A stretch of DNA of 64,000 nt from assembly GCA_963930655.1 (NCBI GenBank), contig OZ005606.1, forward strand, positions 15,106,001-15,170,000, written 5' to 3'. A program made the translations under genes and the position numbers. The notes beneath the pieces are model-generated. The model saw only the letters and a list, made by a program, of their open reading frames with translations, searched no databases and had not been told where the DNA came from. Below are positions 1 to 10,789 of the stretch, in pieces; position 1 is the first letter of the stretch; the number at the start of each line of letters is the position of its first letter. Source of the stretch: Myrica gale (lineage: Eukaryota > Streptophyta > Magnoliopsida > Fagales > Myricaceae).

Positions 1-263
1 TGAAGAGGTTTTGTTGGAATCCCTTAGATCTTGTACCTCAGCCATGCAGCCATGCTTTGTAATTAGGATGCTTACACTATTACCGTTGTAGTCGATTGTG
101 TAAGTTGAAGTTTAAGTAAATCTCTTTGGCCTGTCTCTCTCAGTTGTTTGTAAAAAAAAAAAGAAATTTCCGCTGCAAGATTAAGAGAAAACGCTGGAAC
201 ATTCATTGAGTGGATGTTCGCGGCTGTCATTAACCCCTTCGGGCTAGCGTTTGGGGCGTGACA
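1..263 (+). mobile_element. 3' end of a family B LTR (left part outside window)
   Basis: The stretch ends in GGGGCGTGACA at 263, the same 3' terminus seen at 2367. Nearly the whole 263 bp repeats the end of the 446-2367 LTR: the Cys/Leu-rich antisense frame, the poly-A tract and the 'cattgagtggatgttcgcggctgtcattaacc' region recur. It is therefore the 3' end of a plus-oriented family B LTR whose start lies off the left edge. The five bases after it (CTTTT, 264-268) would be its target-site duplication, but the partner is not visible. Confidence 0.75.
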
Positions 264-372
264 CTTTTTCACCAACCCTCATACCCCAAAATTTTAACAA
301 TCAAACACCTAATCTCTTATGTACGTGTCTTGGGTTCCTGTGTAAAGGGTTGATCGATACCCCTACATATCA
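264..372. other. short unassigned spacer between LTRs
   Basis: About 109 bp between the LTR end at 263 and the next LTR terminus at 373. I see no coding potential or recognisable motif. It is probably host sequence, or a fragment of an older element. Confidence 0.4.
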
Positions 373-782
373 TGTCACGCCCCGAACGCAGGCCCGCAGG
401 GGACCGTGATAGCCGCGAGCAACCGTAGAGGTTAGCTCCTGCGTGTGTGAGACCCCGACCTTATTTCTATCATTATAAAAGAATTATGACTCCCTAAGTA
501 TGTATTACTCTAATTATTATTATTACTCTAATTATTGAGAAAGGCATGTATAGAGAGATTAATCTAAAATCATGCCTAGGTGGAATTTTTCCCCTAGCAT
601 TTTTTTATGCGTCTTAAGCTATGATTGAAATGTTATATTGTTTGCAATTGTTAAATTTGAGTAATTGAGATTAATTAGGCCAATTATTTTAATTGTTGGA
701 AGATTTTAATTAGGGGCTTTAACCTTGGAAAATATGTGAGTCCTTTAATAATGAGGAGGCATGTTAGAGTTAGTTTTGTGGA

Positions 783-1050
783 GTGGCAGAAAAAGGAAAT
801 AGAAGAAAAGTGAAGGAGAAGGAGGGAAAGAAGGGGGGGAAGAGCAGTTTTGTCTTTTCCTTCTCCCAAGACTCACGCACAAGACCCCCCTCTCTACCGC
901 ATTTTAAAAAAAAAACACCATTTGCCCTAGCCCACCCGCAGAAGAGAAGAAAGAAGATGGAGAAGAAAGAAGAAAAAGAAGAGAGAAGAAGAAGAAGGAG
1001 GAGAAGAAGAAAAGAAAGGGGAAGACCCATTCTAAGATCGAGAGGATCGA
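783..1050 (+). repeat. purine-rich low-complexity tract in family B LTR
   Basis: The stretch is dominated by A and G, with GAA/GAAG runs ending in GAAGAAGAAAAGAAAGG. The same tract is present in the other family B copies: as pyrimidines at 10790-10862, and as GAA microsatellite at 61277-61390. It lies immediately upstream of the putative splice junction at about 1015. Purine-rich GAA tracts are known exonic splicing enhancers, which would fit, but this is inference. Open frames through it on both strands are low-complexity artefacts. Confidence 0.7.
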
Positions 1051-1277
1051 GGTAAGTGAAAACTTACACTTTTATGAAAACTGGAATGATACACAACATG
1101 GTTTTACATGAACAAGCATGTCATCAGAAGCAAGCATGAACTCTCTTTTTATCAAGCATGACATGACATGAGCATTTGCATGAAAGCATGAAAGAAATCT
1201 TTATGCAAATGGAACTATGAAAGTTTTTATGACAAGTTAAGTAAGGAGCTCTGGTCGATACCGTACCAAGTTAAGAT

Positions 1278-1475
1278 GGTACATTCATACTGAATGACGT
1301 TTACGTGAAGGATGAATATTACCTAGGACGCCCATACTGAAGGACGTTTACGTGAAGGTGGGGTAAGTCCTTGAGGTCTGTGCAACCACACTGAAGGACG
1401 TTTACGTGAAGGTGTACCTCCAAGGGTCGTGTCTAGCCACTGAAGGACGAATGTGAGAAGGTGTGCTAGCTCGAC
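1278..1475 (+). repeat. four-unit hairpin array (shared loop, differing stems)
   Basis: Three units carry the core GA(A/T)(G/T)GACGTTTACGTGAAGG and the fourth a related core (GAAGGACGAATGTGAGAAGG). Each core is flanked by complementary arms that differ from unit to unit. Unit 1 pairs GGTACATTCAT (1278-1288) with ATGAATATTACC (1312-1323). Unit 2 pairs GGAC/CCCA with TGGG/GTCC (1326-1370). Unit 3 pairs GAGGT...ACAC with GTGT-ACCTC. Unit 4 pairs CTAGCCAC with GTGTGCTAG. The array recurs in every family A and B LTR in the window long enough to contain it. Function unknown. Confidence 0.75.
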
Positions 1476-2799
1476 CAAATGTAAGGTCCCCAAGGGAAAT
1501 AGGGGACAGTTCCAACGGGACCGCACAACCCTGATTTCACGGGTAAATGGAGAGTATGTAGCCCACAAGTTAAGAAGAAAATACTTTCCAAGGAGCACGT
1601 GTCATTTTAAGTACAAGAGCATGTTTTTCAAGATCATGAATGTTACAAGTGCAAGCTTACATTTTCAAGAGCAAGTGCATGTGCATATGCACACATGAAG
1701 CATACATGCACACATGAAGCATACATGCACATCAAGAAGTCACGATCATGCATGAAGCACATTATGTTTACAAGTTCATGATTTTAAGTTATGTTTTCAA
1801 GCTATGGTACAGTGCATGATTACAAGATTATGAATTCAAGTTCATGTTTACAAGTTTACAAGTTCAAGTTTATAAGTTTACAAGTTCTTTTCCTTCCTGA
1901 GTCGTTGACTCACAGTTTGCAAAATGTATCATTCCAAGTTTGCCAGGTGATAGGAGTCCTGAGGATTTCCTGACTGAGTAAGTAGTAGATTGTAATGTTT
2001 TTGGTCATAGGTTATTGGGAATGTACATAAAGCCCTAAGAGTGCTTTATACTGAGGCAGCAGGATGCTAAACAATATTGTAAGGTATATAAGGATTCAGG
2101 GTGTAATGTGAAGATGTTACGAGTAAGTCAATATGAAGAGGTTTTGTTGGAATCCACAGATCTTGTACCTCAGCCATGCAGCCATTATGGTTGTAGTCGA
2201 TTGTGTAAGTTGAAGTTTAAGTAAATCTCTTTGACCCGTCTCTCTCAGTTGTTTATAAAAAAAAAAAAATTTCCGCTGCAAGATTAAGAGAAAACGCTGG
2301 AACATTCATTGAGTGGATGTTCGCGGTTGTCATTAACCCCCTTCGGGCTAGCGTTTGGGGCGTGACAGTGTGCTTCCTTAAACATACAGCGGAAAGAACA
2401 TAGGATCGAGAGAGAGAGAGAGACGGGCTAAATTCATAACAACATAACTTAAAAGTTCTCAATTTAGTATAGTATCTTAGATTACACAACACATGAATAA
2501 CACATAAATAAGTGACAGATCACATCGATTATGTCACAACCAAAACACATAGCGTCTTCCTTCTAAGTCAGATAATCCTCCTAACTTCCTTCGCCTGAAG
2601 CATCTGGAATGATACAGTTTTAAAAACGTGAGTCAAAAAGACTCAGTAAGGGAAAAAAATCATAACTTGAAAACATGATCTTGAAACTTGAACTTGAATA
2701 TTATGATAATTCGTAATTCATGATGCACATGCATGTCTCATGGTTATGCATATGCTTTTGATCGTAAAACATGTTCTTGTTCTTGAAATTGGCTCATGG

Positions 2800-3020
2800 T
2801 GTGAGACCCCGTTTATTTCTTTTGTCATTTTCTATGTATTAGCTTTAATTTAAATTATGGGGGCCATATTTTTGGCCAATATATGACCTAAGCTTTATGT
2901 TAAGGTACATTAATAATATGAGATTTTATTTCATAAATTTTTTCCTTAAATAATTTTCTTTTCATTAAGGAAGTTTTGTGCAAGTTTAATTTTATTTCCC
3001 TAAGAAATAAAATTAAGGAC
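2800..3020 (+). mobile_element. 5' fragment of a family A LTR
   Basis: It starts TGTGAGACCCCG at 2800 and follows the family A start at 54645 closely (cttatgtattagctt, ttttggccaatatatg, gagattttatttca) for about 220 bp. It is then replaced by minus-strand gag sequence. The family's 3' end is not found before 4000, so this is a truncated copy or a rearrangement junction. CATGG (2795-2799) would be its left target duplication if it inserted intact. Confidence 0.65.
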
Positions 3021-3282
3021 AATCACGTGCATAATGCCCAAGCTGGCCACAACTAAAGTAAGTGATCCCCGCTACTCAGCACTCATTACCGGGGTGAAAT
3101 TTGTGACAACGGGGGAAAGGCTGACCTTGATTTCCCCTAGGTTCCATATTGCTTCCTTTTCCCTTCCACTACCCACTGTTGGCTTGGAACTTCTTTACTT
3201 GTGGTTGATTCTGCGAGCCACCACCTTGTTGAAGAGGGAGTTTCTTCTGTTGCTCATAAAAGGCGACATTCCTTAAGACACT

Positions 3283-3931
3283 TCATTCCACAATTGTTGC
3301 ACGCTCCAGCAGCTCAGCCCAATTCTCCAAGTTATGGCTGTAGATGCGGTCAAAGATCCAAGGGTGTAACCCTTCATCAAACTTTCTTTCCTTCTTCTCC
3401 TCATCAGGTATAGGGTGAGGCGCGAATAGCGACAATTCCATGAACTTGGCAACATACTCTTCCACTGACATGGACCCGTGTACCAAATTCGCAAATTCCC
3501 TAGCCTTCGTATCACGAATAAAATGTGGAAAGTATTGGCGCCCCTTGCAATTCTTGCTCTAGGAGTGCTCTTCTTGAGATCCACAACCTTTTGGCTTCTC
3601 CCGACAACTTATATGCCACATACATTACTTTATGCTCATCTGTGCACCCCAAAATGCTAAATAGTTAACCAATATCCAGTATCCAATTCTCGGCTGCCAC
3701 AAGGTCAGGCTTCCCTTGGAAATAGTTCAGGCGTTTTCTATTAAATTGATCAAATGTGCATCCTTTCGTTCTCACTTCAACCCTAATGTTAGCTTGGTTC
3801 ATCTGCTGAGCCATAAACTCAGCAAGATTTTGAAGCATCTCCTCGGCGTTAAAGCCAGGGTTGGGTGGGTTATGTTCCCAATTCGGGCTTCGATTTCCAT
3901 CGTTGGCTACCATGAAGGTCCAGGGGGACAC
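3283..3931 (-). pseudogene. Ty3/Gypsy gag pseudogene
   Basis: On the minus strand the N-terminal part (3931 to 3665) reads MSPWTFMVANDG... and ends in GKPDLVAAENWILDIG. This is the beginning of a retrotransposon gag domain (the F-x-G-x-x-D-x-x-x-A-x-x-W-I block). A stop follows. The same frame continues as LFSILGCTDEHKVMYVAYKL and SGEAKRLW, both typical of the family. A frameshift near 3500 leads to VHGSMSVEEYVAKFMELS and a KFDEGLHPWI block (3486 to 3283). It encodes the nucleocapsid precursor in intact elements, but at least one stop and one frameshift make this copy dead. It lies directly behind the primer-binding site at 3986, in the correct order for a minus-strand element. Confidence 0.85.
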
Positions 3932-3985
3932 AATACTACTATTAAATAAGCAAGAGAATTTGCGAGTAAAATGATCCTAACTTGC

Positions 3986-3997
3986 CCTCTGATACCA
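3986..3997 (-). other. primer-binding site, initiator-Met tRNA type
   Basis: The minus strand reads TGGTATCAGAGG, matching the canonical plant retrotransposon PBS TGGTATCAGAGC at 11 of 12 bases. It lies two bases after an LTR 3' terminus (GGGGCGTGACA on the minus strand, plus-strand start at 4000). This shows that the TGTCACGCCCCG termini seen throughout the window are LTR ends, not DNA-transposon inverted repeats. Confidence 0.85.
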
Positions 3998-3999
3998 AC

Positions 4000-4615
4000 T
4001 GTCACGCCCCGTGCTATTATTAACCTCTAACTCTCTTTATAGCCGAGTAAAATGAGTTGGGATACTCCCTCTCCTCTATTAAAATCCTTGGTAAAATGGT
4101 AGAGTTAAATATTAGAGTTAAAACTATGTCTAGGGTTAAATGATTATGACAAGTTTACAAGGTGAAGCAATTTCACCTATTGGTTTTGGGGGGCAAAATT
4201 GGCAGATTTTGCCAAGTGTCATAAAGGCTCCTTAATCCTCATTAATTAGCCCTCATTTAGGTGAAAAGCTCACTTATTTGGCCGACCATAGCAAATTAGC
4301 CTAAGTAACAATTATTCACGTAGCCTAGAAAATATTTAGAACATTTAAACTTAGGATATCAAACCATGTATTAAAAGAAAGGACTTTTTATACTTGGGAA
4401 AAAAACAAATAATCAACATAATTTTATTGGGCAATAAAAGAAAATTTTCAGCAACATATATATAATCCTACTCATAAGAAATTAAATTCATGATTTTTCA
4501 CGAAATTTCAGACACATAAAAGTGGCATTAAAAACATCTACTTAACTTAGAATATTTAAATACTAACATAAGTCATAAGAAGTTTAACAGAACAAGTTTA
4601 GAAAAGGATTAAACG
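4000..4615 (-). mobile_element. 5' LTR remnant of the gag-carrying element
   Basis: The LTR terminus (TGTCACGCCCCG on the plus strand) begins at 4000, next to the primer-binding site. Only the first 22 bp lie outside the tandem array; the rest (4022 onward) is the beginning of repeat unit 1. The LTR appears truncated before about 4620, where Gypsy pol sequence of another element begins, but that boundary is not sharply visible. The 4022-4615 stretch has no credible coding potential. Confidence 0.5.
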
Positions 4616-4624
4616 GTAGTGGTA

Positions 4625-4773
4625 TTACATCCAGCCTATCGTTCCCCGATGTTTCTCAATACTTGCAATAATTTGGCATCCTGCTTTGAAGTAAGATGAG
4701 AAGAAATGACCACATGAAATGTGCCCTCAGTTGGGCCTAGAAAAATGTACTTGAAGTCCTTAGGTAGTGGCTT
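4625..4773 (-). pseudogene. Athila/Tat-like Gypsy pol fragment (RT N-terminal region)
   Basis: Together with 14111-14150 across the family A LTR insertion, the minus strand reads LELKPLPKDFKYIFLGP, then EGTFHVVISSHLT and KLLQVLRN. This is the conserved block just ahead of reverse transcriptase in Athila/Tat-type Gypsy polyproteins (…LKPLP..LKY.FLG...). The frame is broken after about 45 residues and the RT catalytic domain is absent. One copy exists in each tandem unit (16524, 28421 and 40318). Confidence 0.8.
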
Positions 4774-5127
4774 TGTCACGCCCCGAACGGCATCCCGCAG
4801 GGACCGTGACAGCCGCGAGCAATCCCCCGGATAGCTCCAGCGTTCTTACATACATGCTTACAGCGGAATAAAGCAGAATCTCGAGAGAATGAGCCAACTC
4901 TCATCATAATAAGGTTCTCGACAATCTTTCACCTTAATACATATATAACATGTTTGATACTTAACCAATGACTGATCTCATCGATCGAGTCACATTGACA
5001 GAACATGAACATAATCTTTTTCCCTCTGAGTCAGGTGGTCCTCCTGACTTTCTTCACCTGAGGCATCTGGAATGACACAATTTTAAAAACGTGAGTCAAA
5101 AAGACTCAGTAAGGGAAAACATAAGCT

Positions 5128-5661
5128 TAAAACATGCTCTTGACTTGTACTTGCATAATCATGAAAGAGAATAAACTTGATTCGTGATGCACATGCATGC
5201 TCATGGATATGCATATGCTCTTGCTTGAAGTTGGCCCCAGGCCCTTGAAAATATCTCTTTCGTGCTTGCTCGTGAAATCGTCCCTTGGCCCTTGAAAACC
5301 ACTTATTCATACTTGTGCCACTCTTGGCCTTTTCATAATCATTTCATATCTCTTACTTATGGGCTCGCTCCATTTAACCCCTGAAGTCAGGGTTGAAAAC
5401 ATGCTCTTGACTTGTACTTGCATAATCATGAAAGAGAATAAACTTGATTCCTGATGCACATGCATGCTCATGGATATGCATATGCTCTTGCTTGAAGTTG
5501 GCCCCAGGCCCTTGAAAATATCTCTTTCGTGCTTGCTCGTGAAATCGGCCCTTGGCCCTTGAAAACCACTTATTCATACTTGTGCCACTCTTGGCCTTTT
5601 CATAATCATTTCATATCTTTTACTTATGGGCTCGCTCCATTTAACCCCTGAAGTCAGGGTT
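5128..5661. repeat. 267-bp direct tandem duplication inside family A LTR
   Basis: The block 5128-5394 is repeated at 5395-5661 with very few changes (for example TCGTGATGC versus TCCTGATGC, and CATATCTCTT versus CATATCTTTT). 267 is a multiple of three, which explains two near-identical antisense frames 267 bp apart; these are not genes. The 54645 LTR has only one copy, so the duplication is specific to this insertion. It recurs at 17027, 28924 and 40821 in the other units. Confidence 0.9.
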
Positions 5662-5689
5662 GTGCGTTCCCTTTGGAATCGTCCCCGAA

Positions 5690-5890
5690 TTCCCTTGGAG
5701 ACCTTACATACGGTCAGCTAGCGCACCTTCTCGCATTCGTCCTTTAGTGGCTAGACTTGACCCTTGGAGGCGCCACACCTTCTCGAGCAACGTTCCTCGG
5801 TGTGGTTTGCACAACCTCGTGGATTCACCCATCCTTCTCGCATTCGTCCTTCGGTATGGGAGTCCATCTTGATGGTACGGTACCGACCAG
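5690..5890 (-). repeat. three-unit hairpin array in family A LTR, unit 1
   Basis: Read on the plus strand, three loops of the type CCTTCTCGCATTCGTCCTT are flanked by differing complementary arms: CTAGCGCAC / GTGGCTAG, then GGAGG..CCACAC / GTGTGG..CCTC, then GGA..CACCCAT / ATGGGAGTCC. The array ends next to the conserved GGTACGGTACCGACC motif (about 5875-5889). It lies inside the putative third intron of the LTR transcript. Confidence 0.75.
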
Positions 5891-7559
5891 TGCCCCTTAA
5901 CTTAACTTATCGTTTCATAAAAATTTTCATAGTCTTTCCATAAAATCATTGCATAAACATTCTTCTTGAAAAATTCATGCAATGCACATGTCATGTCATG
6001 CTCGATTAAAATCTCATGCTTGCTCATGAAACTATGCAGTGTGTCATTCCAGTTTTTTGAAAAAGGAACACTTACTGTCCACTTACAGTATCCACTTACA
6101 GTACTCCTCGCACTTATTGCACTTACACCAATCCACCCAAACTTAAGTTCGGTCTTCGCCTACAAGCGATACTGAAATGTTCAGTCATCCACATTCAACA
6201 AAACATACAAACGTATCATATACAGCTTTAGTTTCAGAATTCATATTTTAAATCATATGATTATATTATGTGGCCTTCCTTGTAAACAGCGTTAACTTTC
6301 ATAAATCCAGGTGAAAACAGCAAGGATCATATATATCAAACAATTCCAATTATGTGAACTTCTAGGATATTTCAATTCGATCCTTTAACATCTTCTTTCA
6401 TAGCCTTGATATCCAATATCAAATCTGTAACTTATTCAATCCTTATCGGAATGATCTGAAATTCGGTTTGAATTCTTTTATCTTTATTGCCCTTTGCTCT
6501 AACCTTGTGTTGGAAGGCAAACTATGCCGTCAAGGTCAACTTAAACCGAGCCTAATGATCTGCCAAGGTTGCATGCAACAATATACCCGAGCAAGTTGCT
6601 GTCTTTATTTTATTCGCCTCCGACTTGGATACAACCTTAGTACATTTATTCTATCTCGAAAGCATCAATGAATTCAATTCCTTTGCACCATAATCTTACA
6701 CGGTTACAAGTAACAACACCACATTTCCACACTATGGCATATTTGCCCAAGCATGCACAAAACGTATTTTCAAACTATGGTCCATACTTTGACCTCCTCT
6801 TAGGCTTTCTCTCTTAAATACCTCTGGTGCATTATTGACATCCTAGGTCAAGATCCATCCATATATGCTTCTTAGATTCCAAAATCGATATTAATCCATC
6901 AAGGGACGACTAACAGGACCTTAACAACATCCAATGGTTTTCGACTTCCTTCATGTATAAACTTGTAAGGTTTATAAACTATAGAGCAATGGTGCCTTTC
7001 TTATCATCATATCCCAACTCTCCTAGCCCTTAATTCATCATGTAAACCCAATGGCATAAGGGCGGCAACCAACATTTCATATTAAGAATTCTACATCCAA
7101 TCAGCAACCTATATCATGTTTAATTTCTATTCTCCTTGTTCCACACTTTTAATCTTCTCTTTATATGATCAAGGCTTCTTTAATCTTAAAATTCAATCTC
7201 ATTCACTCATCGTATGTTTCGGCCAACCCTTGATCGATCTAATTAAATCATTAATCCCCACTTAACACCGCAGGGCCTTGTTAATCCTTCTCGGCTCTCA
7301 CTTGGCTTGTGGCCTCCAAAGAATAGGTTTCCTTCTCTATACTATGAGTGTCCGAGAAAACATATCGACACGCTTCGGTTCTATAACCATTTAGGAAACC
7401 TATCGTGGAATTCACGAATAGAGATAATTAGGCGCTTAGCTTAATCTAACGGTATAATATAGTTGCCGGATTTTTCTTAATCCAATTTGAACTTCCTGTT
7501 CATCACTTGCATCACTTGACTTCGTACTTTCCATTCATCGGAATATTTCTGAATGACAA

Positions 7560-7720
7560 CTATATATATTTTCTTTTGATATATATATATATATATAAAT
7601 ATAATATATATATCAATATAATTCTTTTAATCATTAAATATTTTATTTAATATTTTCTTTAACTAATATTCAAAACTTAAGTTATTTAATTATTTAATAT
7701 TTTTATTGCAATATAATATC
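7560..7720. repeat. AT-rich tract with (TA)n
   Basis: The run holds (TA)n repeats around 7580-7610 and is nearly free of G and C up to about 7720. It lies in the extra sequence of putative intron 2 and is copied in the other units. A private A at 7556 distinguishes unit 1 (G in the others). Confidence 0.8.
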
Positions 7721-8639
7721 TATGCACATATACTCCTAGGTATCTCGATTAGGGTTTAATCAACACTAACGAATTTAGGATTATCTTTAAATCTCCCATT
7801 ATTACATGTGCTCCATAAAAGCTTACATTAACTATTAATAACTTTAATCACAATTAAATCTTGACTTGGACCTTAAACCTCAATTAATCCGAAATACTAA
7901 CCCTAACTAGGGTTTCGAATATTTTCATTACATGCTCATGGTTCCTCAATATTTTTCCAATTAGCCAAAACCCCAATTTCATGTATCCAACCATAACAAT
8001 TATTGTCACGCCCAGAACGCTAGCCCGAAGGGGGTTAATGACAGCCGCGAACATCCACTCAATGAATGTTCTAGCGTTTTCTCTTAATCATGCAGCGGAT
8101 TTTTTTTTATTACATATACATAAACACCTACAACTGAGAGAGATGGGCCAAAGAGATTTACATAAACTTCAACTTACACAATTGACTACAACGGCAATAG
8201 TGAAAGCATCCAAATTACATGCCATGCCTGCATGGCTGAAGTACAAGTCATAAGGGATTCCAACAAAACCTTAATATGGACCAACTCATAACATATATGT
8301 AATACATCTTGAATCCTTATACACATAACATAGACATTCACAGGATGCCTGATAAGAGTTCTTAGTACTTCCTATGAACTCTTCAACTTCTGTTTCTGAT
8401 AACCACGACTAAGATACTAGACATCAAAAACCTTGAACTCTACTAGTCCGAATAACCCATGACCACCACACAACGGAGGCTCATGACGACTCTTCAAAAT
8501 TTCATCTAACCTTTAATGAAACAACAAAGAGAGACGAGGACGTTCCCATCGGTCCCTCTTCTAGATTTTCCCACCTGAATTGTTATCTGAAATGATACAA
8601 TTTAAAACATCTGTGAGTCGAAAGACTCAGTAAGGAATT

Positions 8640-8950
8640 ATAATTAAAACATGAGCTTTGAAATCATGGTTTGGAAATATGAACTTGAAATCGTGAGTTT
8701 GAAACCATGAACTTATTCTTTGAACTCATAATCTTGAACTTGAAATCATACACTTGCTTTTAAACTTGAAATCATCATGAACTCGATATCATAATGAACT
8801 TAAAATCATAAGCATGCACTTGACTTAAAATCATAAGCATGCGCTTAAACTTGAAATAATTACAAACTTGAACATAATGTAATTCAAGTACAACTTGAAA
8901 TATCATGAGCTTTAACTTGAAATAATCACAAACTTGAACTTTAAATATCA
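8640..8950. repeat. degenerate short-repeat tract (AACTTGAAATCAT type)
   Basis: About 300 bp built from imperfect repeats of aacttgaaatcat, ataagcatgc and acaaacttgaac, with changing spacing. It may be a decayed minisatellite. Shorter versions with 'catgcttg/tcatgac' words occur in the other LTRs (1100-1230, 63360-63560). Confidence 0.7.
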
Positions 8951-9182
8951 TGTATACGTATGTAATTCATGCATGATCATGAATCGTGATGCACGTGTAT
9001 GCCTCATGATTGCATATGCACATGCACTTGCTCTTGAAAACATCTCTTATACTTATAAAGCTCTTTCTTTTGGAAAATCTTTTCCATTCTTATCCTATGG
9101 GCTACTTGAGCTCCATTTACCTCTAGCATCAGGGTTGTGCGTTCCCGTTGGAACTGTCCCCTATTTCCCTTGGGGACCTTAC

Positions 9183-9412
9183 ATATGGTCGAGCTAGCAC
9201 ACCTTCTCAATGTCCTTCAGTGGCTAGACACGACTCTTGGAGGTTCACACCTTCTTGCAAGCATCCTTCAGTGTGATTGCACATACCTCCTGGACTACCC
9301 ATCCTTCTTGCAAGCATCCTTCGGTATGGGTGTCCTAGGTGACATCCATCCTTCACGTAAACGTCCTTCGGTATGGATGCACCTTCTTGACTTGGTACGG
9401 TACCGACCTACT
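9183..9412 (-). repeat. four-unit hairpin array in family B LTR, unit 1
   Basis: Four loops of the type CCTTC...GTCCTTC or CATCCTTC are enclosed by unit-specific complementary arms: CTAGCACAC / GTGGCTAG; GGAGGT..CACAC / GTGTG..ACCTCC; GGACTACCCAT / ATGGGTGTCC; and ACATCCAT / ATGGATG. The conserved GGTACGGTACCGACC follows at about 9395-9409. The unit order (CTAGC, CACAC, CCCAT, then the B-only CATCCAT stem) matches the other family B copies read in LTR orientation. Confidence 0.78.
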
Positions 9413-10789
9413 TGGGTTCATTAACTTACTTGAAACTTAACGTAAAGTAGCATAAAAATGGTACTTTCATTTGCATAAAATTTCTCCTTCTTTCTTACGA
9501 GAAAAATAAATGCAATTGCAATTGCTCATGACGTGCTCATGTCATGCTTGATGATGAGTAATCAACTTATCATAAAATGCTTCTCTTTCTCTTTCCTTCT
9601 AGAAAATCATGCAAATGCTCTTGACGGGTCATGCTTGATGACAAATATCTCATAAAACTTCCTTGATCTCATAAAACTTTCATGTTTTCATTTACATAAA
9701 AACTTCTTTCATGCTTTCATACAAATACGTATACGATGTCATGCTTGTTGAGAAATAACTTGTCATACTTGGTTATGCTTGTTCATAAAAACATGCTGTG
9801 TATCATTCCAGTTTTGTAAAGCGTAAGTTGCTACTTACTATTTTCACTTACAAACGTAAGCTCCTCTTACCTTCGCTTGCTTGAGTGTTGAACGTCACGT
9901 TACCTACAATTGGATCATACCTTTGTTATTCATAGGTTTACTAAACGTATAGAGAGATCAATACATTACAATCATCCAAGGTATGACTTAAATCTTTCCA
10001 AGTCCTAGGCCTTCAATCTAGGATCCACTCAATATCAAGAGATAACTACAATGCATCTAAACACACTCTCTATTCCAGCTCTGAAATCTGCTTATGTAAT
10101 TACCAGCCATCACAACAATCTTTTCAACGTTCTAACTTCCAACAACCCAAAACTCTAATCTCTTCATGACACAACCAACATTTAAGGCTAACTTAACATC
10201 TCATAACAGCAACCATTATTTGACATTCCTTCCACTTTTACAACTCCAACTCAAAGTTTATAACAAAACTATGATTCCATCTTCATCAAGCTATACTAGT
10301 GCATTTGCCCATTTCTTTTGGGCTTTTATCAAACAAGTAGGGTGTATCATTTGTTCTCTTGAACATCTTTCAGATCTAACCATATATCAAACACTTAGGG
10401 CTTGGTGGTTCTCAACAAGACTCATATGCATTACATCAACCAATAGATTCGGCCATACATGCTCAAAATAGATCTCAGCCCTCTTTTTGGCTTTTCATCA
10501 AACACCTAGGGTGCAGCAAGCAATTTCTCTCTCTCTCTTGAACATATTTCTTATTTTCAGATCTGATCATAACTCTCCATGGTTCCACATACAACCCCTA
10601 CTACTCTTTAAAGCTCACTATTCTTTAAAGCTTACTAGATCTACATTTTCTTCAAATAACACATATGAACACAACACATACAAGGAGAAAACCAAACAAA
10701 CTTCACAACCAACAACCATTAAAGGAAAGAAGAGAAAATGAGAGAAATGAATGATGGCTTGGTCGGCCAAGAAGGGCTGAAATCCCTTA

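Larger units (their letters stand above)
446..2367 (+). mobile_element. family B solo LTR (1922 bp), apparently intron-less copy
   Basis: It runs from TGTGAGACCCCG (446) to GGGGCGTGACA (2367), so TG...CA termini, flanked by GCGTG (441-445) and GTGTG (2368-2372), a five-base target duplication with one change. It sits inside another LTR (373-2799), whose sequence resumes directly after it. Compared with the family B copy starting at 60756, it matches up to about position 1015 and again from there onward. It lacks a ~1.87 kb block that begins GT and ends AG in the other copy. It carries the hairpin array (1278-1475) and both halves of the CTGGAATGATACA / TGTATCATTCCA complementary pair (1081-1093 and 1925-1937). 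No internal retrotransposon region is attached, hence a solo LTR. Confidence 0.8.
373..2799 (-). mobile_element. family A-like LTR fragment, minus orientation, interrupted by a nested LTR
   Basis: It starts TGTCACGCCCCG at 373, the reverse complement of an LTR 3' end, and matches the start of the 4774 LTR (CCCGCAGG, GACCGTGA, AGCCGCGAGC). It resumes after the nested 446-2367 element at 2368 with the 'cttacagcgga'-like sequence. It continues through the family hallmarks: the 'atctggaatgataca' box at 2603-2617, and the GAGTC-AAAAA-GACTC stem near 2632. No matching terminus (CGGGGTCTCACA) follows. The fragment stops where a plus-oriented LTR start appears at 2800, so its distal part is missing. 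Possible left TSD is TATCA (368-372). Confidence 0.65.

Noticed and set aside
783-1055. Lys/Arg/Glu-rich frame, with counterparts at 61155-61394 and 61244-61534
   Set aside because: Translation of a GAA/purine low-complexity tract; any frame through it stays open.
5083-5577. Two near-identical 67-75 residue antisense frames
   Set aside because: They arise from the 267-bp tandem duplication in the LTR. No domain is recognised, and the 54645 copy does not keep the frame.
10166-10471. 101-codon open frame, similar to an antisense frame at 61802-61996
   Set aside because: Both lie at the same place in two family B LTRs and the similarity follows DNA homology. The frame is antisense to the LTR, starts differ, and no known domain is visible.
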